NCBI RefSeq assembly: GCF_014201135.1 | Contig: NZ_JACHDR010000001.1 | Span: 496,001 to 560,000, forward strand | Source of the DNA: Neomicrococcus aestuarii | GTDB taxonomy: Bacteria > Actinomycetota > Actinomycetes > Actinomycetales > Micrococcaceae | Length of the DNA: 64,000 nucleotides | Direction: 5' to 3' | Part shown: positions 1-8,768 of the stretch, piece after piece | Layout of the letters: the number at the start of each line of letters is the position of its first letter | Numbering within the stretch: position 1 is the first letter of the stretch | Notes under the pieces: generated by a model | What the model was told of the DNA's origin: nothing | What the model saw: the letters and a program-made list of their open reading frames with translations, nothing else | The model's database searches: none | Position numbers and translations under genes: made by a program

Positions 1-115
1 CCTCACCGGTTCCGGCCTCACCCACCACTTCCACCGAATCGTGCGCGTCGATGACTGCACGCAAACCGGTGCGCACCACAGGGTGGTCATCCACCAGCAT
101 GACAGTTGCGACCAT
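1..115 (-). CDS. Response regulator, N-terminal part (partial)
   Basis: Only the first 38 residues are in the window; the rest lies beyond base 1. They show the start of a receiver domain: a hydrophobic beta strand, the acidic VDDHP motif at residues 8-12 and an RTGLRAVID helix, as in NarL/FixJ-type regulators. The ATG overlaps the TGA stop of the upstream histidine kinase by one base (TGATG), so the two proteins are probably translationally coupled and form a two-component system. The output domain cannot be seen; a LuxR-type helix-turn-helix is expected from the kinase class but is inference. Confidence 0.88.
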   Translation of the reverse strand, partial: MVATVMLVDDHPVVRTGLRAVIDAHDSVEVVGEAGTGE

Positions 116-1410
116 CAGAAATCCTTTCGAAGCGGTACGTGAGCACTGATAACGGTGCCTTCGCCGGGTGTGCTTTCAAGATCCAGTCCGCCGCCGAGCT
201 CCCGCAAGCGCGAGCGCATGAATTCCAGACCATAGCCGGAGTTGTCCGAGCGTGACGTGCCTGCGAGCGCGGTGGTGTCCATGCCTTTGCCGTCGTCCAG
301 AATATCTAGCCGTACGGTATCGGCGGCATCTACCAAGCTGACGACGACGAAGCTTGCGTGCGCGTGTTGCTTAACGTTGGCGAGGGCTGATTGGGTGATT
401 CGCATCAGGACCACGTTGACTTCGGGGGAGAGCGCGGGGACCGTTGCGTCGATGTTCAGTTCTATGCGTAAACCGGTGTCTTGGCGGAAGCGATCGACGA
501 TACGACGAAGTGCCTCACCCAGAGCGTGATCTTCTAGCTCGGTGGGAGCGAGGGCTGCAACGATTCGACGTACATCGGCCAGGGACTCTCGAGCAATGGT
601 CTCGATCTGGCTGAGCGCCGTTTGCGAGGGGTCGTCCTTTGCTTTTGCGCCTTCTGCGAGCGCGAGCATGCGGATGGAAGTCAACGATTGCGCCACGGTG
701 TCATGGAGGTCTCGGGAGATGCGCGTGCGCTCTGACATGGCGCCGGCTTGATGCTGGGACAACGCGAGTTCGTCTTGGAGTCCCAGGAGCTCCGTCTGCG
801 TGCGCTGCAAGGTGGTGACGAGTGCCTCGCGTTCGCGAGCGTCCTTGAGTAATTCGAGGTAGCCGCGGGAAATCACCAGTGCGAACACACCGCCGATGAG
901 CGGTCCAAAGACATTTGCGTAGCTTGTGGTGCCGTGGTGCATCACGGGGGCCAGCACCACAACAAGGAACACGGCGAGAGAGAACGCAATCGAGGTTCGC
1001 CACCGCAACAGGTGCCCCGCGAGTAGCCACAGCAAGAACGCCACCCACACGAACTCAGCAGATACCACCACGCACCCCACCCAGACCAGGGAGAGAACAA
1101 GGAGCCACAGGTGCGGGCGTCGTCCGCCGCCTCGATGGGGTGCTGCTTGCACACCGAAGAAGTAGCACGCCAGGAAGAGTCCGGCCGCGCTCAGGACAAG
1201 TGCTGGATGAGTGCCATCGGTGATTGCCCTGATCGCGGCAACCGCCGGAAGCACCACCGCGATGACGTGTTGGCCAAGACGCATGCCGGACACCGCCCGA
1301 GCCTCGGTGAAAGGCGCGAGCGGTGTCTTGAATCCCTGATCACTGGTTGAAACCAGCGATGCTGAGTTCTTATCTTCCAACGAACTGGGGGGTTGTTGCC
1401 GGGTTGTCAT
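115..1410 (-). CDS. Two-component sensor histidine kinase (HisKA_3 type)
   Basis: A 431-residue membrane sensor kinase. Residues about 45-180 hold roughly five or six hydrophobic segments, 185-230 look coiled-coil, and the phospho-acceptor His is His236 in a SRDLHDTVAQSL motif typical of HisKA_3 kinases. The C-terminal HATPase domain has an N box near 340-350, DDGKGMD at 372-378 and GYGLEFMRSRL at 392-402. It should autophosphorylate and pass the phosphate to the regulator encoded immediately downstream (stop and start overlap). Its 5' end overlaps the end of the MMPL exporter gene by 41 bases, which suggests one transcript and a shared stimulus. An alternative Met at residue 43 would remove the overlap. 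The ligand is unknown. Confidence 0.92.
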   Translation of the reverse strand: MTTRQQPPSSLEDKNSASLVSTSDQGFKTPLAPFTEARAVSGMRLGQHVIAVVLPAVAAIRAITDGTHPALVLSAAGLFLACYFFGVQAAPHRGGGRRPHLWLLVLSLVWVGCVVVSAEFVWVAFLLWLLAGHLLRWRTSIAFSLAVFLVVVLAPVMHHGTTSYANVFGPLIGGVFALVISRGYLELLKDAREREALVTTLQRTQTELLGLQDELALSQHQAGAMSERTRISRDLHDTVAQSLTSIRMLALAEGAKAKDDPSQTALSQIETIARESLADVRRIVAALAPTELEDHALGEALRRIVDRFRQDTGLRIELNIDATVPALSPEVNVVLMRITQSALANVKQHAHASFVVVSLVDAADTVRLDILDDGKGMDTTALAGTSRSDNSGYGLEFMRSRLRELGGGLDLESTPGEGTVISAHVPLRKDF

Positions 1411-3601
1411 GAGTTGAGTCTTTCACTTCCGCGCCGTGCACGGAGTGAGGATCGTCGCGTCGTGAGCTGTGGGGGCCTCCCGCAGCAAGCTTTCCGGGCC
1501 ACCACATGGCCTCACCCACCAGGCTAAAGAGCGCCGGTACCAACACGGTGCGCACTACTAGGGTGTCGACAACTACTCCGAGGCCCACAATCAGCCCGAG
1601 CTGCCCCAGCGTTACGAGCGGGAGGACGCCGAGTGCCGCGAACACTCCGGCCAGGACAATGCCCGCGCTCGTGATGACGCCACCGGTTCCGGTGACAGCG
1701 CGAACCATTCCAGCTCGCGTGCCGTACAGCAGAGATTCGTGGCGCGCGCGGTGCACCAAGAAGATCGTGTAGTCAATGCCCAAGGCAACCAAGAACAAGA
1801 ACGCCAAGAGCGGCACTTGAAGATCAAGCGCTGGCTGGTTGAACAGCTGCCTGCTCAGCCATGAGCCTGCACCGATCGCCGCGAGCGCACTCAACGAGTT
1901 CACGATTACCAAGAGCACCGGTGCCACGATGGAACGGAGCAAGAGCACGAGCACCGCTAGACATACTGCGAGTACCAGCGGAACCACCAGCAGGAAGTCT
2001 GCAAGATTGCCGCTTCGGGCATCGGCATCCGTGGCAATGGCGCCGCCCACCAGAGCGTTAGCACCTGGTACCTCATGGACGGCGTCGCGTAGCTCATTCA
2101 CCAGCGTGAGGCTCTCGGGAGTACCCGTAGCGTAGTCTCCGGTGACGGTGATTTTAGAGAGCGCGCCATCCGCTGATTCTCCGGTGATATTTGCGCGTAC
2201 GACGCCGCCTACTTGCGCGGCGCGGTCTGCGACGGCTTGCGCTTGAGTGGAGTCGGCGACGATCAGCAGAGGCTGCGCCTCGCCGGGGGAGAAGTGCTGG
2301 GAGAGGACTTGGAGTCCTGCCGCAGATTCTGAGGGTTCACGGAACTTCTCGAGCTGGTTCAAGCCCACGGAGGTACCCAACAGTCCGGCCGTCATGACGG
2401 CCAGAAGGCTGACGGCACTCAACAGACTCACCAGAGGCTTGCGGACCACGGTGCTAGCGATGCGATGCCACACGGAGTTCGTCTCGACGTTCGTTTCAAC
2501 GCTTGTATCAACCGCTGGGGAGGCCGTGGTTGACGTGTTGCTGGAAGCAAGTGCTTGGACGCGTGGAATGAATGGCCAGAATACCTTTCGCCCCACAATG
2601 GCAAGGACCGGCGGAAGCGCGAAAAGTACTGCCACAAGCGCGATCACCAACCCTGCTGCCGAAGCGACTCCCAAACCACGAGTGCCCGGGATAGTCGCGA
2701 AGACCAAGGTAGCCAGTGCCACCACCACGGTGAGGTTGGAGGCAAGGATGGCCGGAGCCGTGTGCTTCCATGCCGCGCCCAGTGCCGTGCGGTGGTTGGC
2801 GTGGAGACGAAGCTCTTCACGGTAACGAGAGATCAACAAGAGCGCGTAGTTTGTTCCCGCACCGAAAACCAGAACACTAATAATGCCGGCATCAAACTGC
2901 AGGTTTGCTTGGGCACCCAACCAGGCGGTGACATTGCTGGCCAACTGATCTGCGAGTGCCACCACTACCAACGGAATCAGCCAGAGAACCGGGGACCGGT
3001 AGGTGAGGATGAGCAACACGGCCACGATGGCGATCGTGACGAGCAACAAGCGAAGATCGGCACCTTCGAAGGCTCCGGCGATATCCGCGCCAAACGCCGG
3101 CCCGCCAGTCACCAACAAGGAAGCACCCTCGAGTGCCGCAGACTGATCCTTCTGCTCAGCTAAGAAGCTTCGCAATTCCTTGAGATGCTCCGCATTCTCA
3201 GTGTTATCTCCTGTCATCACCATGGGAGCAACAATGACCGCGGCCTTACCATCCTCGCTCGGAACCGGACCGGTCGCAGGCAGGCCAGTCTCTTCAGAAA
3301 GAGCCGACGTCAGGCTCGTGGAAGCCGCCATGACAGCGGGACTCAACGCTGCGTCGTCGTCCTGGGAAATCACCACAATCACAGACTGCTGATCCGCGTT
3401 AGGAAAAGTATCCAGAATGTCCGCAACGCGAGCGGACTCAGAGGTGAGCGGCGCCGTCGCACTCAATGACGGAGCCGTAGCCCGCCCAAAGAACCCAAAC
3501 AGGGCCACAAACGTCACAATGCTAATGAGCGCCCAAACCCACGCGCCACGGCGCGAGGTGAGCGTGCGGGGGAGAGCACGAATTTTTTCCATACTCACCA
3601 T
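1370..3601 (-). CDS. MMPL/RND-family membrane transporter
   Basis: A 743-residue RND-superfamily protein of the MMPL type, two repeats of a periplasmic-type loop followed by about six membrane helices (TM1 near 20-38, clusters near 180-335 and 535-700). The second half has the canonical GIDY motif of the proton relay, but the equivalent first-half motif reads GAGTNY, with Asn where MmpL-type pumps usually have Asp. The cytoplasmic tail (about 690-743) is hydrophilic. A 12-base repeat encodes the VDTSVETNVETNS stretch between the halves. The gene lies upstream of and overlaps the sensor kinase gene, so export of a lipid, peptide or toxic compound under two-component control is likely. ATG at 3592 is an alternative start. 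Confidence 0.9.
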   Translation of the reverse strand: MVSMEKIRALPRTLTSRRGAWVWALISIVTFVALFGFFGRATAPSLSATAPLTSESARVADILDTFPNADQQSVIVVISQDDDAALSPAVMAASTSLTSALSEETGLPATGPVPSEDGKAAVIVAPMVMTGDNTENAEHLKELRSFLAEQKDQSAALEGASLLVTGGPAFGADIAGAFEGADLRLLLVTIAIVAVLLILTYRSPVLWLIPLVVVALADQLASNVTAWLGAQANLQFDAGIISVLVFGAGTNYALLLISRYREELRLHANHRTALGAAWKHTAPAILASNLTVVVALATLVFATIPGTRGLGVASAAGLVIALVAVLFALPPVLAIVGRKVFWPFIPRVQALASSNTSTTASPAVDTSVETNVETNSVWHRIASTVVRKPLVSLLSAVSLLAVMTAGLLGTSVGLNQLEKFREPSESAAGLQVLSQHFSPGEAQPLLIVADSTQAQAVADRAAQVGGVVRANITGESADGALSKITVTGDYATGTPESLTLVNELRDAVHEVPGANALVGGAIATDADARSGNLADFLLVVPLVLAVCLAVLVLLLRSIVAPVLLVIVNSLSALAAIGAGSWLSRQLFNQPALDLQVPLLAFLFLVALGIDYTIFLVHRARHESLLYGTRAGMVRAVTGTGGVITSAGIVLAGVFAALGVLPLVTLGQLGLIVGLGVVVDTLVVRTVLVPALFSLVGEAMWWPGKLAAGGPHSSRRDDPHSVHGAEVKDSTHDNPATTPQFVGR
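3351..3361 (-). repeat. Near copy of the TACGACGACGC repeat inside the MMPL gene
   Basis: Minus strand reads GACGACGACGC (one mismatch), followed by AGC; in frame it encodes Asp-Asp-Asp-Ala-Ala. Could be chance, given the acidic codons. Confidence 0.4.
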
Positions 3602-3678
3602 TTCAGCGATAAACCGCCCTTACTCACATCGCCTATCCGGTTGCATTCGGTATGCAACTTTTGATGGAGACGAGAGGC

Positions 3679-5580
3679 TTAAGCGCTCGCAGAAACCGAG
3701 GATTTCCACGTTGACGCGTGCAATTCCGGAACCACGTCTCGACCGCGCGATGCCCGCAGAGCCCACAGGATCGCCACGATGTCCACGAGCTCTTGCATCC
3801 ACGCCCCCACGATCGCCGGAAGGTTTCCCACGGCAGCGATCAACATGAAGGCAAGACTCAGTGCGATGCCCGCGGCAATCGCTTGAAGCGCCACGTTGAC
3901 AGTCTCGCGACCCACCACCATGGCGTGAGCCACCCGCGAAATGTCATCGCGCAAGATCACCACGTCAGCGGACTCGCTTGCTGCCGTAGCCCCGCGAGCG
4001 CCCATCGCAATGCCCACGTCCGCCGCGGCAAGAACCGGGGCGTCGTTGACGCCGTCGCCCACCATCACCACTGGCCGCTTGGTGATGTTCTTGACTTCTT
4101 CCACCTTGTCAGCGGGCAAGCAGTTTGCGCGAACACGATCGATGCCCAACTGAGCGGCAACATGTTCGGCAGTGGCAATGTCATCACCGGTGAGCATCGT
4201 GAAGTGCTGGATACCGTGGTGCTTGAGAATTTCTAGAGTTTCGGCGGAGTTCTTCCGGATCTGGTCTTTGAGAATCAGTGCACCCGCATTGCGGCCGCCC
4301 ACAGCCACGTAGATTGCCAGCTCGCCGGGACTGAGTGCCGTGCGCGGGATGGCGGCACCCACAATCTGTTCGATGAACGTTCGTTTGCCGACAGCTACGT
4401 CGCGGCCGTCCACGACCGCCTGCACACCCTTAGCGGTGGATTCGAGCGCGGATTCGGGGGCCATGAGATGGACGCCGCGAGCTTCGGCGCCCTTGATGAC
4501 CGCTGTTGCCAACGTGTGAGAGGACGATTGTTCGGCGGACGCCGCGAGCCTCAAGAGCTCGTTCTCTGTCAAGCCGGCACCTTGAGCTCGGGGCGTGGCT
4601 CGAACGGCAACCAACGACGGTTGGCCATACGTGAGCGTTCCGGTTTTATCGAAAGCAAAAGAGCGCGCACGGTGAAATTTTTCGAGGGTGGCTGAGTTCT
4701 TGATGATCGCGCCGCCGCGAGCCGAACGGCTCATTCCAGCCATGAACGCCACGGGAGCCGCGATGATGAGGGGGCACGGAGTGGCAACCACCAAGACTTC
4801 CGCAAATCGCACCGGGTCGCCGGAGAACCACCACGCCATGCCCGCAATCAAGAGCGAAATCAGCGTGAAGGGAACCGCGAAGCGATCGGCCAGCCGAACC
4901 ATGGGAGCTTTGCTCGACGCTGCCTCTTCAACCAATGCAACGATGTGCTGGTATTGGCTCTCTTGAGCGGACCGCGTTGCCGTGATGGTGACGGCCGCCG
5001 AGCCGTTGACCACGCCAGAGAGCACTTCATCGCCGCGGCGCAATTCCACGGGAAGGCTTTCGCCGGTGAGCGAGGATTCATCAAACTCGCCAGACTCAGA
5101 ATCAAGGGTCCCATCGACTGGAACCACTTCGTTGGCTCGCACCAGCACGCTGTCTCCGGGGGACAAATCCTCGATAGGAACAACGGTCACGGTGCCGTCC
5201 ACGCTCATACGGTTTGCTGTTTGGGGTGCCTTCGCCAACAGCGCCGTGAGGTCTCGTGTTGCTCGATGGGCTGCATAGTCTTCGAGGGCTTCACCGCCGG
5301 TCAACATGAGCACGATGACCAGGGCTGCCCAATATTCGCCGACAGCGACAGCTGCCGAAATTGCCGTAATGGCTAGCAGATCAACACCGAAGGAACCTGA
5401 CCGCAATTCCTTGATCATGCCTATGAAAGAACGGCCGGCCATCAGAAGGGCAAAACCGCCGAGCAGCCAGGGCGCCAGTCCAGCCGCCGAAGTGACGGAG
5501 AGCGCTCCGGCAGTGCCAGCCACCAACAGCGTCGCCAGCACGAATGGATATTGCTTTACCAACGAAAATACCCCGCCCAT
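3679..5580 (-). CDS. Heavy-metal-translocating P1B-type ATPase
   Basis: A 633-residue P-type ATPase that pumps a metal cation across the cytoplasmic membrane. Visible landmarks: TGES at 173-176 (actuator), the transmembrane metal motif T-P-C-P at 267-270 in place of the CPC of Cu/Zn pumps, the phosphorylated Asp311 in DKTGT, SSHTLA in place of the usual HP locus, and GDGVNDAP near the C-terminus. There is no N-terminal metal-binding domain; the protein starts directly with membrane helices. The TPC class has poorly defined metal specificity, so Zn, Cd, Co or Mn cannot be decided. The start codon lies inside one arm of a 14-bp inverted repeat (see 5567-5612), a likely metal-responsive control site. 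Confidence 0.93.
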   Translation of the reverse strand: MGGVFSLVKQYPFVLATLLVAGTAGALSVTSAAGLAPWLLGGFALLMAGRSFIGMIKELRSGSFGVDLLAITAISAAVAVGEYWAALVIVLMLTGGEALEDYAAHRATRDLTALLAKAPQTANRMSVDGTVTVVPIEDLSPGDSVLVRANEVVPVDGTLDSESGEFDESSLTGESLPVELRRGDEVLSGVVNGSAAVTITATRSAQESQYQHIVALVEEAASSKAPMVRLADRFAVPFTLISLLIAGMAWWFSGDPVRFAEVLVVATPCPLIIAAPVAFMAGMSRSARGGAIIKNSATLEKFHRARSFAFDKTGTLTYGQPSLVAVRATPRAQGAGLTENELLRLAASAEQSSSHTLATAVIKGAEARGVHLMAPESALESTAKGVQAVVDGRDVAVGKRTFIEQIVGAAIPRTALSPGELAIYVAVGGRNAGALILKDQIRKNSAETLEILKHHGIQHFTMLTGDDIATAEHVAAQLGIDRVRANCLPADKVEEVKNITKRPVVMVGDGVNDAPVLAAADVGIAMGARGATAASESADVVILRDDISRVAHAMVVGRETVNVALQAIAAGIALSLAFMLIAAVGNLPAIVGAWMQELVDIVAILWALRASRGRDVVPELHASTWKSSVSASA

Positions 5581-5612
5581 ACTTTAGGTTTACCAATGAT
5601 GGGCGGGGTATT
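5567..5612. promoter_or_regulatory. 46-bp palindrome over the metal ATPase start (operator or mRNA hairpin)
   Basis: Perfect 14-bp arms AATACCCCGCCCAT (5567-5580) and ATGGGCGGGGTATT (5599-5612), separated by 18 bases. The left arm contains the ATPase start codon (minus strand ATG at 5580-5578), and the loop contains a weak -10-like TAAACC. A repressor bound here would block the promoter; in RNA the arms would hide the start codon. The GC-rich ATACCCC half resembles metal-sensor operators such as those of CsoR-type repressors, but no regulator gene is adjacent. Confidence 0.6.
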
Positions 5613-5674
5613 CCAGCAAGGTAAGGCTAGGTGCTCTCGCACGGCCTCACGTTACTGCCTCAGTTCAGATCATC

Positions 5675-6418
5675 TTAGAGTTCGATGTCCCTCTGGCGAG
5701 AGTTCGTCTCCGTGTGTTCTGGCGAATTCTGCAGCGAGTTATCGCGCGCTAGGGCGTCGTCAGATGCCGTGCCTCGTGGGGCAGTGCCTCGTGGGGCAGT
5801 GCCGAGAGCCGACGTCTCAGGGGTGCTTTGGGCAGCGGCCGCCGTGCGCAACTGCTCGCGCTCGAGTTCGGCGGCTTCCTTTTGGCTCTTAAGCTTGCGA
5901 ATGTCACGACCGCGCTTGGACCACATCAGAGACCAGATCATGTAAATGACAAACAGGACGGCCGCAATGATGGCGCCAATTCCCACCCATTGTGTGAACC
6001 ATGTTGCGGAGGTGCCGAGGATGGTTCGAGCGTTCTGTGCAGCTTCTGACGTTCCCGTCATGATGGCGAGAGTCAAGAGGTTTGGAGTGGAGATCAGGAC
6101 GGCAAGAACTGCGAGGACGCCCTTCCAAGCCCAAGAGACGCGGCGTCGGCGAGCCTGCCAGAGAACAAGCAGGGGAATAATGGTGAAGCCGAAGCCGTAA
6201 ATGAGGCCAAGGAGCACTCCGCCGCCAAGGTTTCCGCCGACCTGTTGTGCGATGGTGTCTGCCCACCAGATGGGTAGGAATGCGGACAAGAGCCAGAAGG
6301 CGAGAGCCGCGACGACCAGCAGGACAAGCCCAATGATGATGCGCATGCCCCAGCGCGTTCGTGGCTTTTGAGGTGCCTGAGCAGTGGCCTCGGAAGGCTG
6401 AGTTGAACCATGAGTCAT
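5675..6418 (-). CDS. Hypothetical four-helix membrane protein
   Basis: A 247-residue protein I do not recognise. After a hydrophilic Ala/Pro/Gln-rich start it shows about four hydrophobic segments (near 26-46, 66-88, 98-120 and 143-165), then a charged helical stretch rich in Lys/Glu/Arg (about 168-195) and a low-complexity tail. In the tail a 15-base direct duplication (5769-5798) encodes Gly-Thr-Ala-Pro-Arg twice, so the tail looks free to vary. It precedes the metal ATPase gene on the same strand (94 bases apart) but nothing shows a functional link. No clear Shine-Dalgarno or leaderless promoter was seen at the ATG. Confidence 0.75.
   Translation of the reverse strand: MTHGSTQPSEATAQAPQKPRTRWGMRIIIGLVLLVVAALAFWLLSAFLPIWWADTIAQQVGGNLGGGVLLGLIYGFGFTIIPLLVLWQARRRRVSWAWKGVLAVLAVLISTPNLLTLAIMTGTSEAAQNARTILGTSATWFTQWVGIGAIIAAVLFVIYMIWSLMWSKRGRDIRKLKSQKEAAELEREQLRTAAAAQSTPETSALGTAPRGTAPRGTASDDALARDNSLQNSPEHTETNSRQRDIEL
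5769..5803. repeat. 15-bp tandem duplication in the tail of the membrane protein
   Basis: Two perfect copies of GTGCCTCGTGGGGCA (5769-5783 and 5784-5798) plus a partial third, in frame, repeating Gly-Thr-Ala-Pro-Arg. Confidence 0.85.
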
Positions 6419-6546
6419 ATAGGGATTCTTGCAGACGCTAGTGAATTGCCGATTGATATTTGTGGGACATTCAGTAAATGCTTTCCGCCCGGGTGTTCAA
6501 GAGGCACTGCACTTAGGTAACATTCCGGTAAAGGAGGTAGGGTGTT

Positions 6547-7239
6547 GTGATGGATTCGCAGGACAAACGTGAGCTCAACCTCGTTCCGAAAGACCAGAAA
6601 CTAGAGGTCAATGAGGGATGGGAAACGAATATGTCCGATTGCTGGCCCATTCCGCCTGCGCCTACCTCTGCGGGCAAAGATGATCGGCCATCTGCCCCGA
6701 GCCCCACACACACGAATGCTGCCACCACTGGACAAGCCCCCGCCGCGGGGAAAGGACACCACACCATGAGCGAAGAGACGTTCGGCGCCTCAGCCGTGAG
6801 CCCCGAAACCGCCTCCGAGACTACGAGCATTTCCCTGCCTCCTTATCGCGAAGAAGAGGTTGCGGACTACCAGTTGTCCCCATCTGAGCGCGAGTTTGTC
6901 GCAGCTTTGTCTGAAGGTTCGGCGCTCTTGATTGCGCACTCCGGTCCAAACCGTGGAGCACGTTTTCTTCTTGATCAGGATGTCACTTCGGCAGGACGTC
7001 ATCCGTCGGCCGATATCTTCTTGGACGATGTCACGGTCTCCCGCCGCCACGCAGAATTCCGCCGTACCAATGGCACCTTTGAAGTGGTTGATTCAGGCTC
7101 CCTCAATGGCACGTACGTCAACCACGACCGCGTCGACGCGGCTACCTTGCGCAGTGGTGCAGAAGTTCAGATTGGCAAGTTCCGTCTGACCTTCTATGTA
7201 GGAACTCGACCAGCTCGTCAGGGCGTAGTAAACAGCTAG
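6547..7239 (+). CDS. garA: FHA-domain regulator GarA/OdhI
   Basis: GarA/OdhI is a cytoplasmic switch: unphosphorylated it inhibits 2-oxoglutarate dehydrogenase and affects glutamate dehydrogenase; phosphorylation by PASTA/PknG-type kinases on a conserved Thr pair makes its own FHA domain close on itself. Here the phospho-site ETTS lies at residues 91-94 of the long form and the FHA domain at about 125-215, with GRHPSADI, SRRHAEF and SLNGTYVN signatures. The GTG at 6547 has a strong AGGAGG 9 bases upstream; an in-frame ATG at 6766 with AAAGGA would give 157 residues, nearer the usual family length. The extra 73 residues are low-complexity. ftsR, DUF151 and merR follow in the same order as Rv1827-Rv1830. 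The kinase at 22600-24975 is a plausible partner. Confidence 0.93.
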   Translation: MMDSQDKRELNLVPKDQKLEVNEGWETNMSDCWPIPPAPTSAGKDDRPSAPSPTHTNAATTGQAPAAGKGHHTMSEETFGASAVSPETASETTSISLPPYREEEVADYQLSPSEREFVAALSEGSALLIAHSGPNRGARFLLDQDVTSAGRHPSADIFLDDVTVSRRHAEFRRTNGTFEVVDSGSLNGTYVNHDRVDAATLRSGAEVQIGKFRLTFYVGTRPARQGVVNS

Positions 7240-7383
7240 AATTAGGAGGGACACGCTTCCACGTCCCGGGCCTTGCTAAAACGGCCTGGTCCCGTAGGGA
7301 GTGTGACCCAAATTCTTCGTGACGCCGTTGGCAAGGGGTGTGCCAAGCTGTGTCATTCATCGATGTTCAAGAACGGGGGCGAC

Positions 7384-8151
7384 ATGGCCACTTTGGGTAC
7401 ATCTGCGCGCGGTCGCCTTGCGAGCGCCGCTTCTCAAGGGACTCCTTCGTCCACGAATTCCGTTCTCAACATTGGTGAAGTCCTCGCTCTCTTAGCTGAG
7501 GATTTCCCGCAGATCACGGCTTCCAAGATTCGTTTCTTGGAGGAAAAGGGTCTGATTTCGCCCCAGCGCACCGCTGCGGGCTACCGCAAGTACACCAAGA
7601 ACGACGCCGATCGCTTGCGTTTCATTTTGGCGCTTCAGCGAGACCAGTACTTACCTTTACGAGTCATCAAGGATTACCTCGATGCAGTAGACCGCGGGGA
7701 AGAGCCTGAGCAGTTGCCTGGCGGCATGAAGCTCACTCCGCAGACTGTCACTGAATCCTTCTCCGAAAAGGCGACCCAGCGTCGTCGTAGTTTGACCCGC
7801 TCTGAACTCATTGGCGCTACCGGAGCCACCGGCGATCTCATTGATGCGCTGCTGCAGTACCGATTGATCCAAGAAAATCCTGCCGGACGGTTCACGGAAC
7901 ACTCGGTCAAGATCACGCGTTCATGCGTGCAATTGGCGCAGCACGGTATTGAGCCTCGGCACTTGGGAATCTTTCGGCAGTCCGCCGATCGACAAGTCGC
8001 CCTCGTCAAGCACGCGATCACGCCCTTGGCAGGTCGCAAGGATGTGGCTTCTCGGGCAAGGACTGCCGAGACCGCCCGTGAAATTAGCGATAGCTTCTTG
8101 GCGATCCATACTTCGCTCGTGGATGCTGCACTTTCCGAGCTGGACCATTAA
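7384..8151 (+). CDS. ftsR: MerR-family cell-division regulator FtsR
   Basis: A 255-residue MerR-type DNA-binding protein. The winged helix-turn-helix begins near residue 30 (LNIGEVLALLAEDFP, then SKIRFLEEKGLI and TAAGYRKY), followed by a linker and a second domain that probably dimerises or senses. Homologues directly downstream of garA are FtsR, shown in Corynebacterium to activate ftsZ. I chose the ATG at 7384, preceded by a GGGGG stretch; an ATG at 7363 and upstream codons back to 7273 are also open but lack family similarity. The gap after garA is 144 bases and holds a small GC-rich inverted repeat (about 7266-7290), so ftsR may have its own signals. Confidence 0.9.
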   Translation: MATLGTSARGRLASAASQGTPSSTNSVLNIGEVLALLAEDFPQITASKIRFLEEKGLISPQRTAAGYRKYTKNDADRLRFILALQRDQYLPLRVIKDYLDAVDRGEEPEQLPGGMKLTPQTVTESFSEKATQRRRSLTRSELIGATGATGDLIDALLQYRLIQENPAGRFTEHSVKITRSCVQLAQHGIEPRHLGIFRQSADRQVALVKHAITPLAGRKDVASRARTAETAREISDSFLAIHTSLVDAALSELDH

Positions 8152-8167
8152 GCGGCAGACTGAACGC

Positions 8168-8650
8168 ATGATTCCTGTCAGCATTACCGGCGTCCGTGTT
8201 GAGCTACCGTCCACTCAACCTGTGGTCCTGGTAGGTGAGATCGAAGGCAACCGCCAGATTCCCATTTGGATTGGTGCGCCGGAGGCCTCGGCCATCGCCA
8301 TGGCGCAACAGGGGATTGAGACCGAGCGTCCGCTCACTCACGATCTGTTCATCAATACCTTGGCCGCCACCGGCGTGAGCATTGACCGCGTGGAAATCAA
8401 CCGTGTTGAAGGCGCCGTCTTCTACTCGTCGCTGGTGCTCAGCAACGGTTCACGCATCGATGCAAGAACCTCGGATGCCTTGGCGCTCTCCTTGCGTGCG
8501 GGAGCCCCCGTATTCTGTGACGAATCGGTGATGGAAGAGACCGGAATAGTGCCCGAGCGCGTTGACGACGACGTGATTGAGGACGAAGAGAAACTCAAGG
8601 AGTTCCGCGAATTCTTGGACACCATTGATCCGGAAGATTTCGCCTCCTGA
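8168..8650 (+). CDS. DUF151 bifunctional nuclease-domain protein
   Basis: A 160-residue protein covering the whole DUF151/BFN domain: the start MIPVSITGVRVE, the P-I-W-I-G segment, the DLF loop, DARTSDALALSLR and a typical acidic C-terminal tail. The family is reported to have RNase/DNase activity in plants; in actinobacteria its role is unknown, though it is nearly always encoded with the FtsR/MerR pair. It starts 16 bases after the ftsR stop and is probably cotranscribed with it. The upstream sequence has no strong Shine-Dalgarno, so translation may depend on coupling. The start at 8168 agrees with the conserved N-terminus. Confidence 0.92.
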   Translation: MIPVSITGVRVELPSTQPVVLVGEIEGNRQIPIWIGAPEASAIAMAQQGIETERPLTHDLFINTLAATGVSIDRVEINRVEGAVFYSSLVLSNGSRIDARTSDALALSLRAGAPVFCDESVMEETGIVPERVDDDVIEDEEKLKEFREFLDTIDPEDFAS

Positions 8651-8739
8651 TCATTGCGGCTTCGTAGTCTTTGTTGACGCTTGGAAGGCACATGAAGCAC
8701 CGTGTGTGCGACACGCCTTCAAGTTAAGGTCGAAGGTCT

Positions 8740-8768
8740 TTGACGGAAGCTCGAAAGCGGCCTACCGT
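8740..8768 (+). promoter_or_regulatory. Sigma-70-type promoter of the second merR gene
   Basis: TTGACG (8740-8745), 17-base spacer, TACCGT (8763-8768). Predicted start near 8775, leaving a leader of about 90 bases before the GTG at 8863. Confidence 0.6.
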
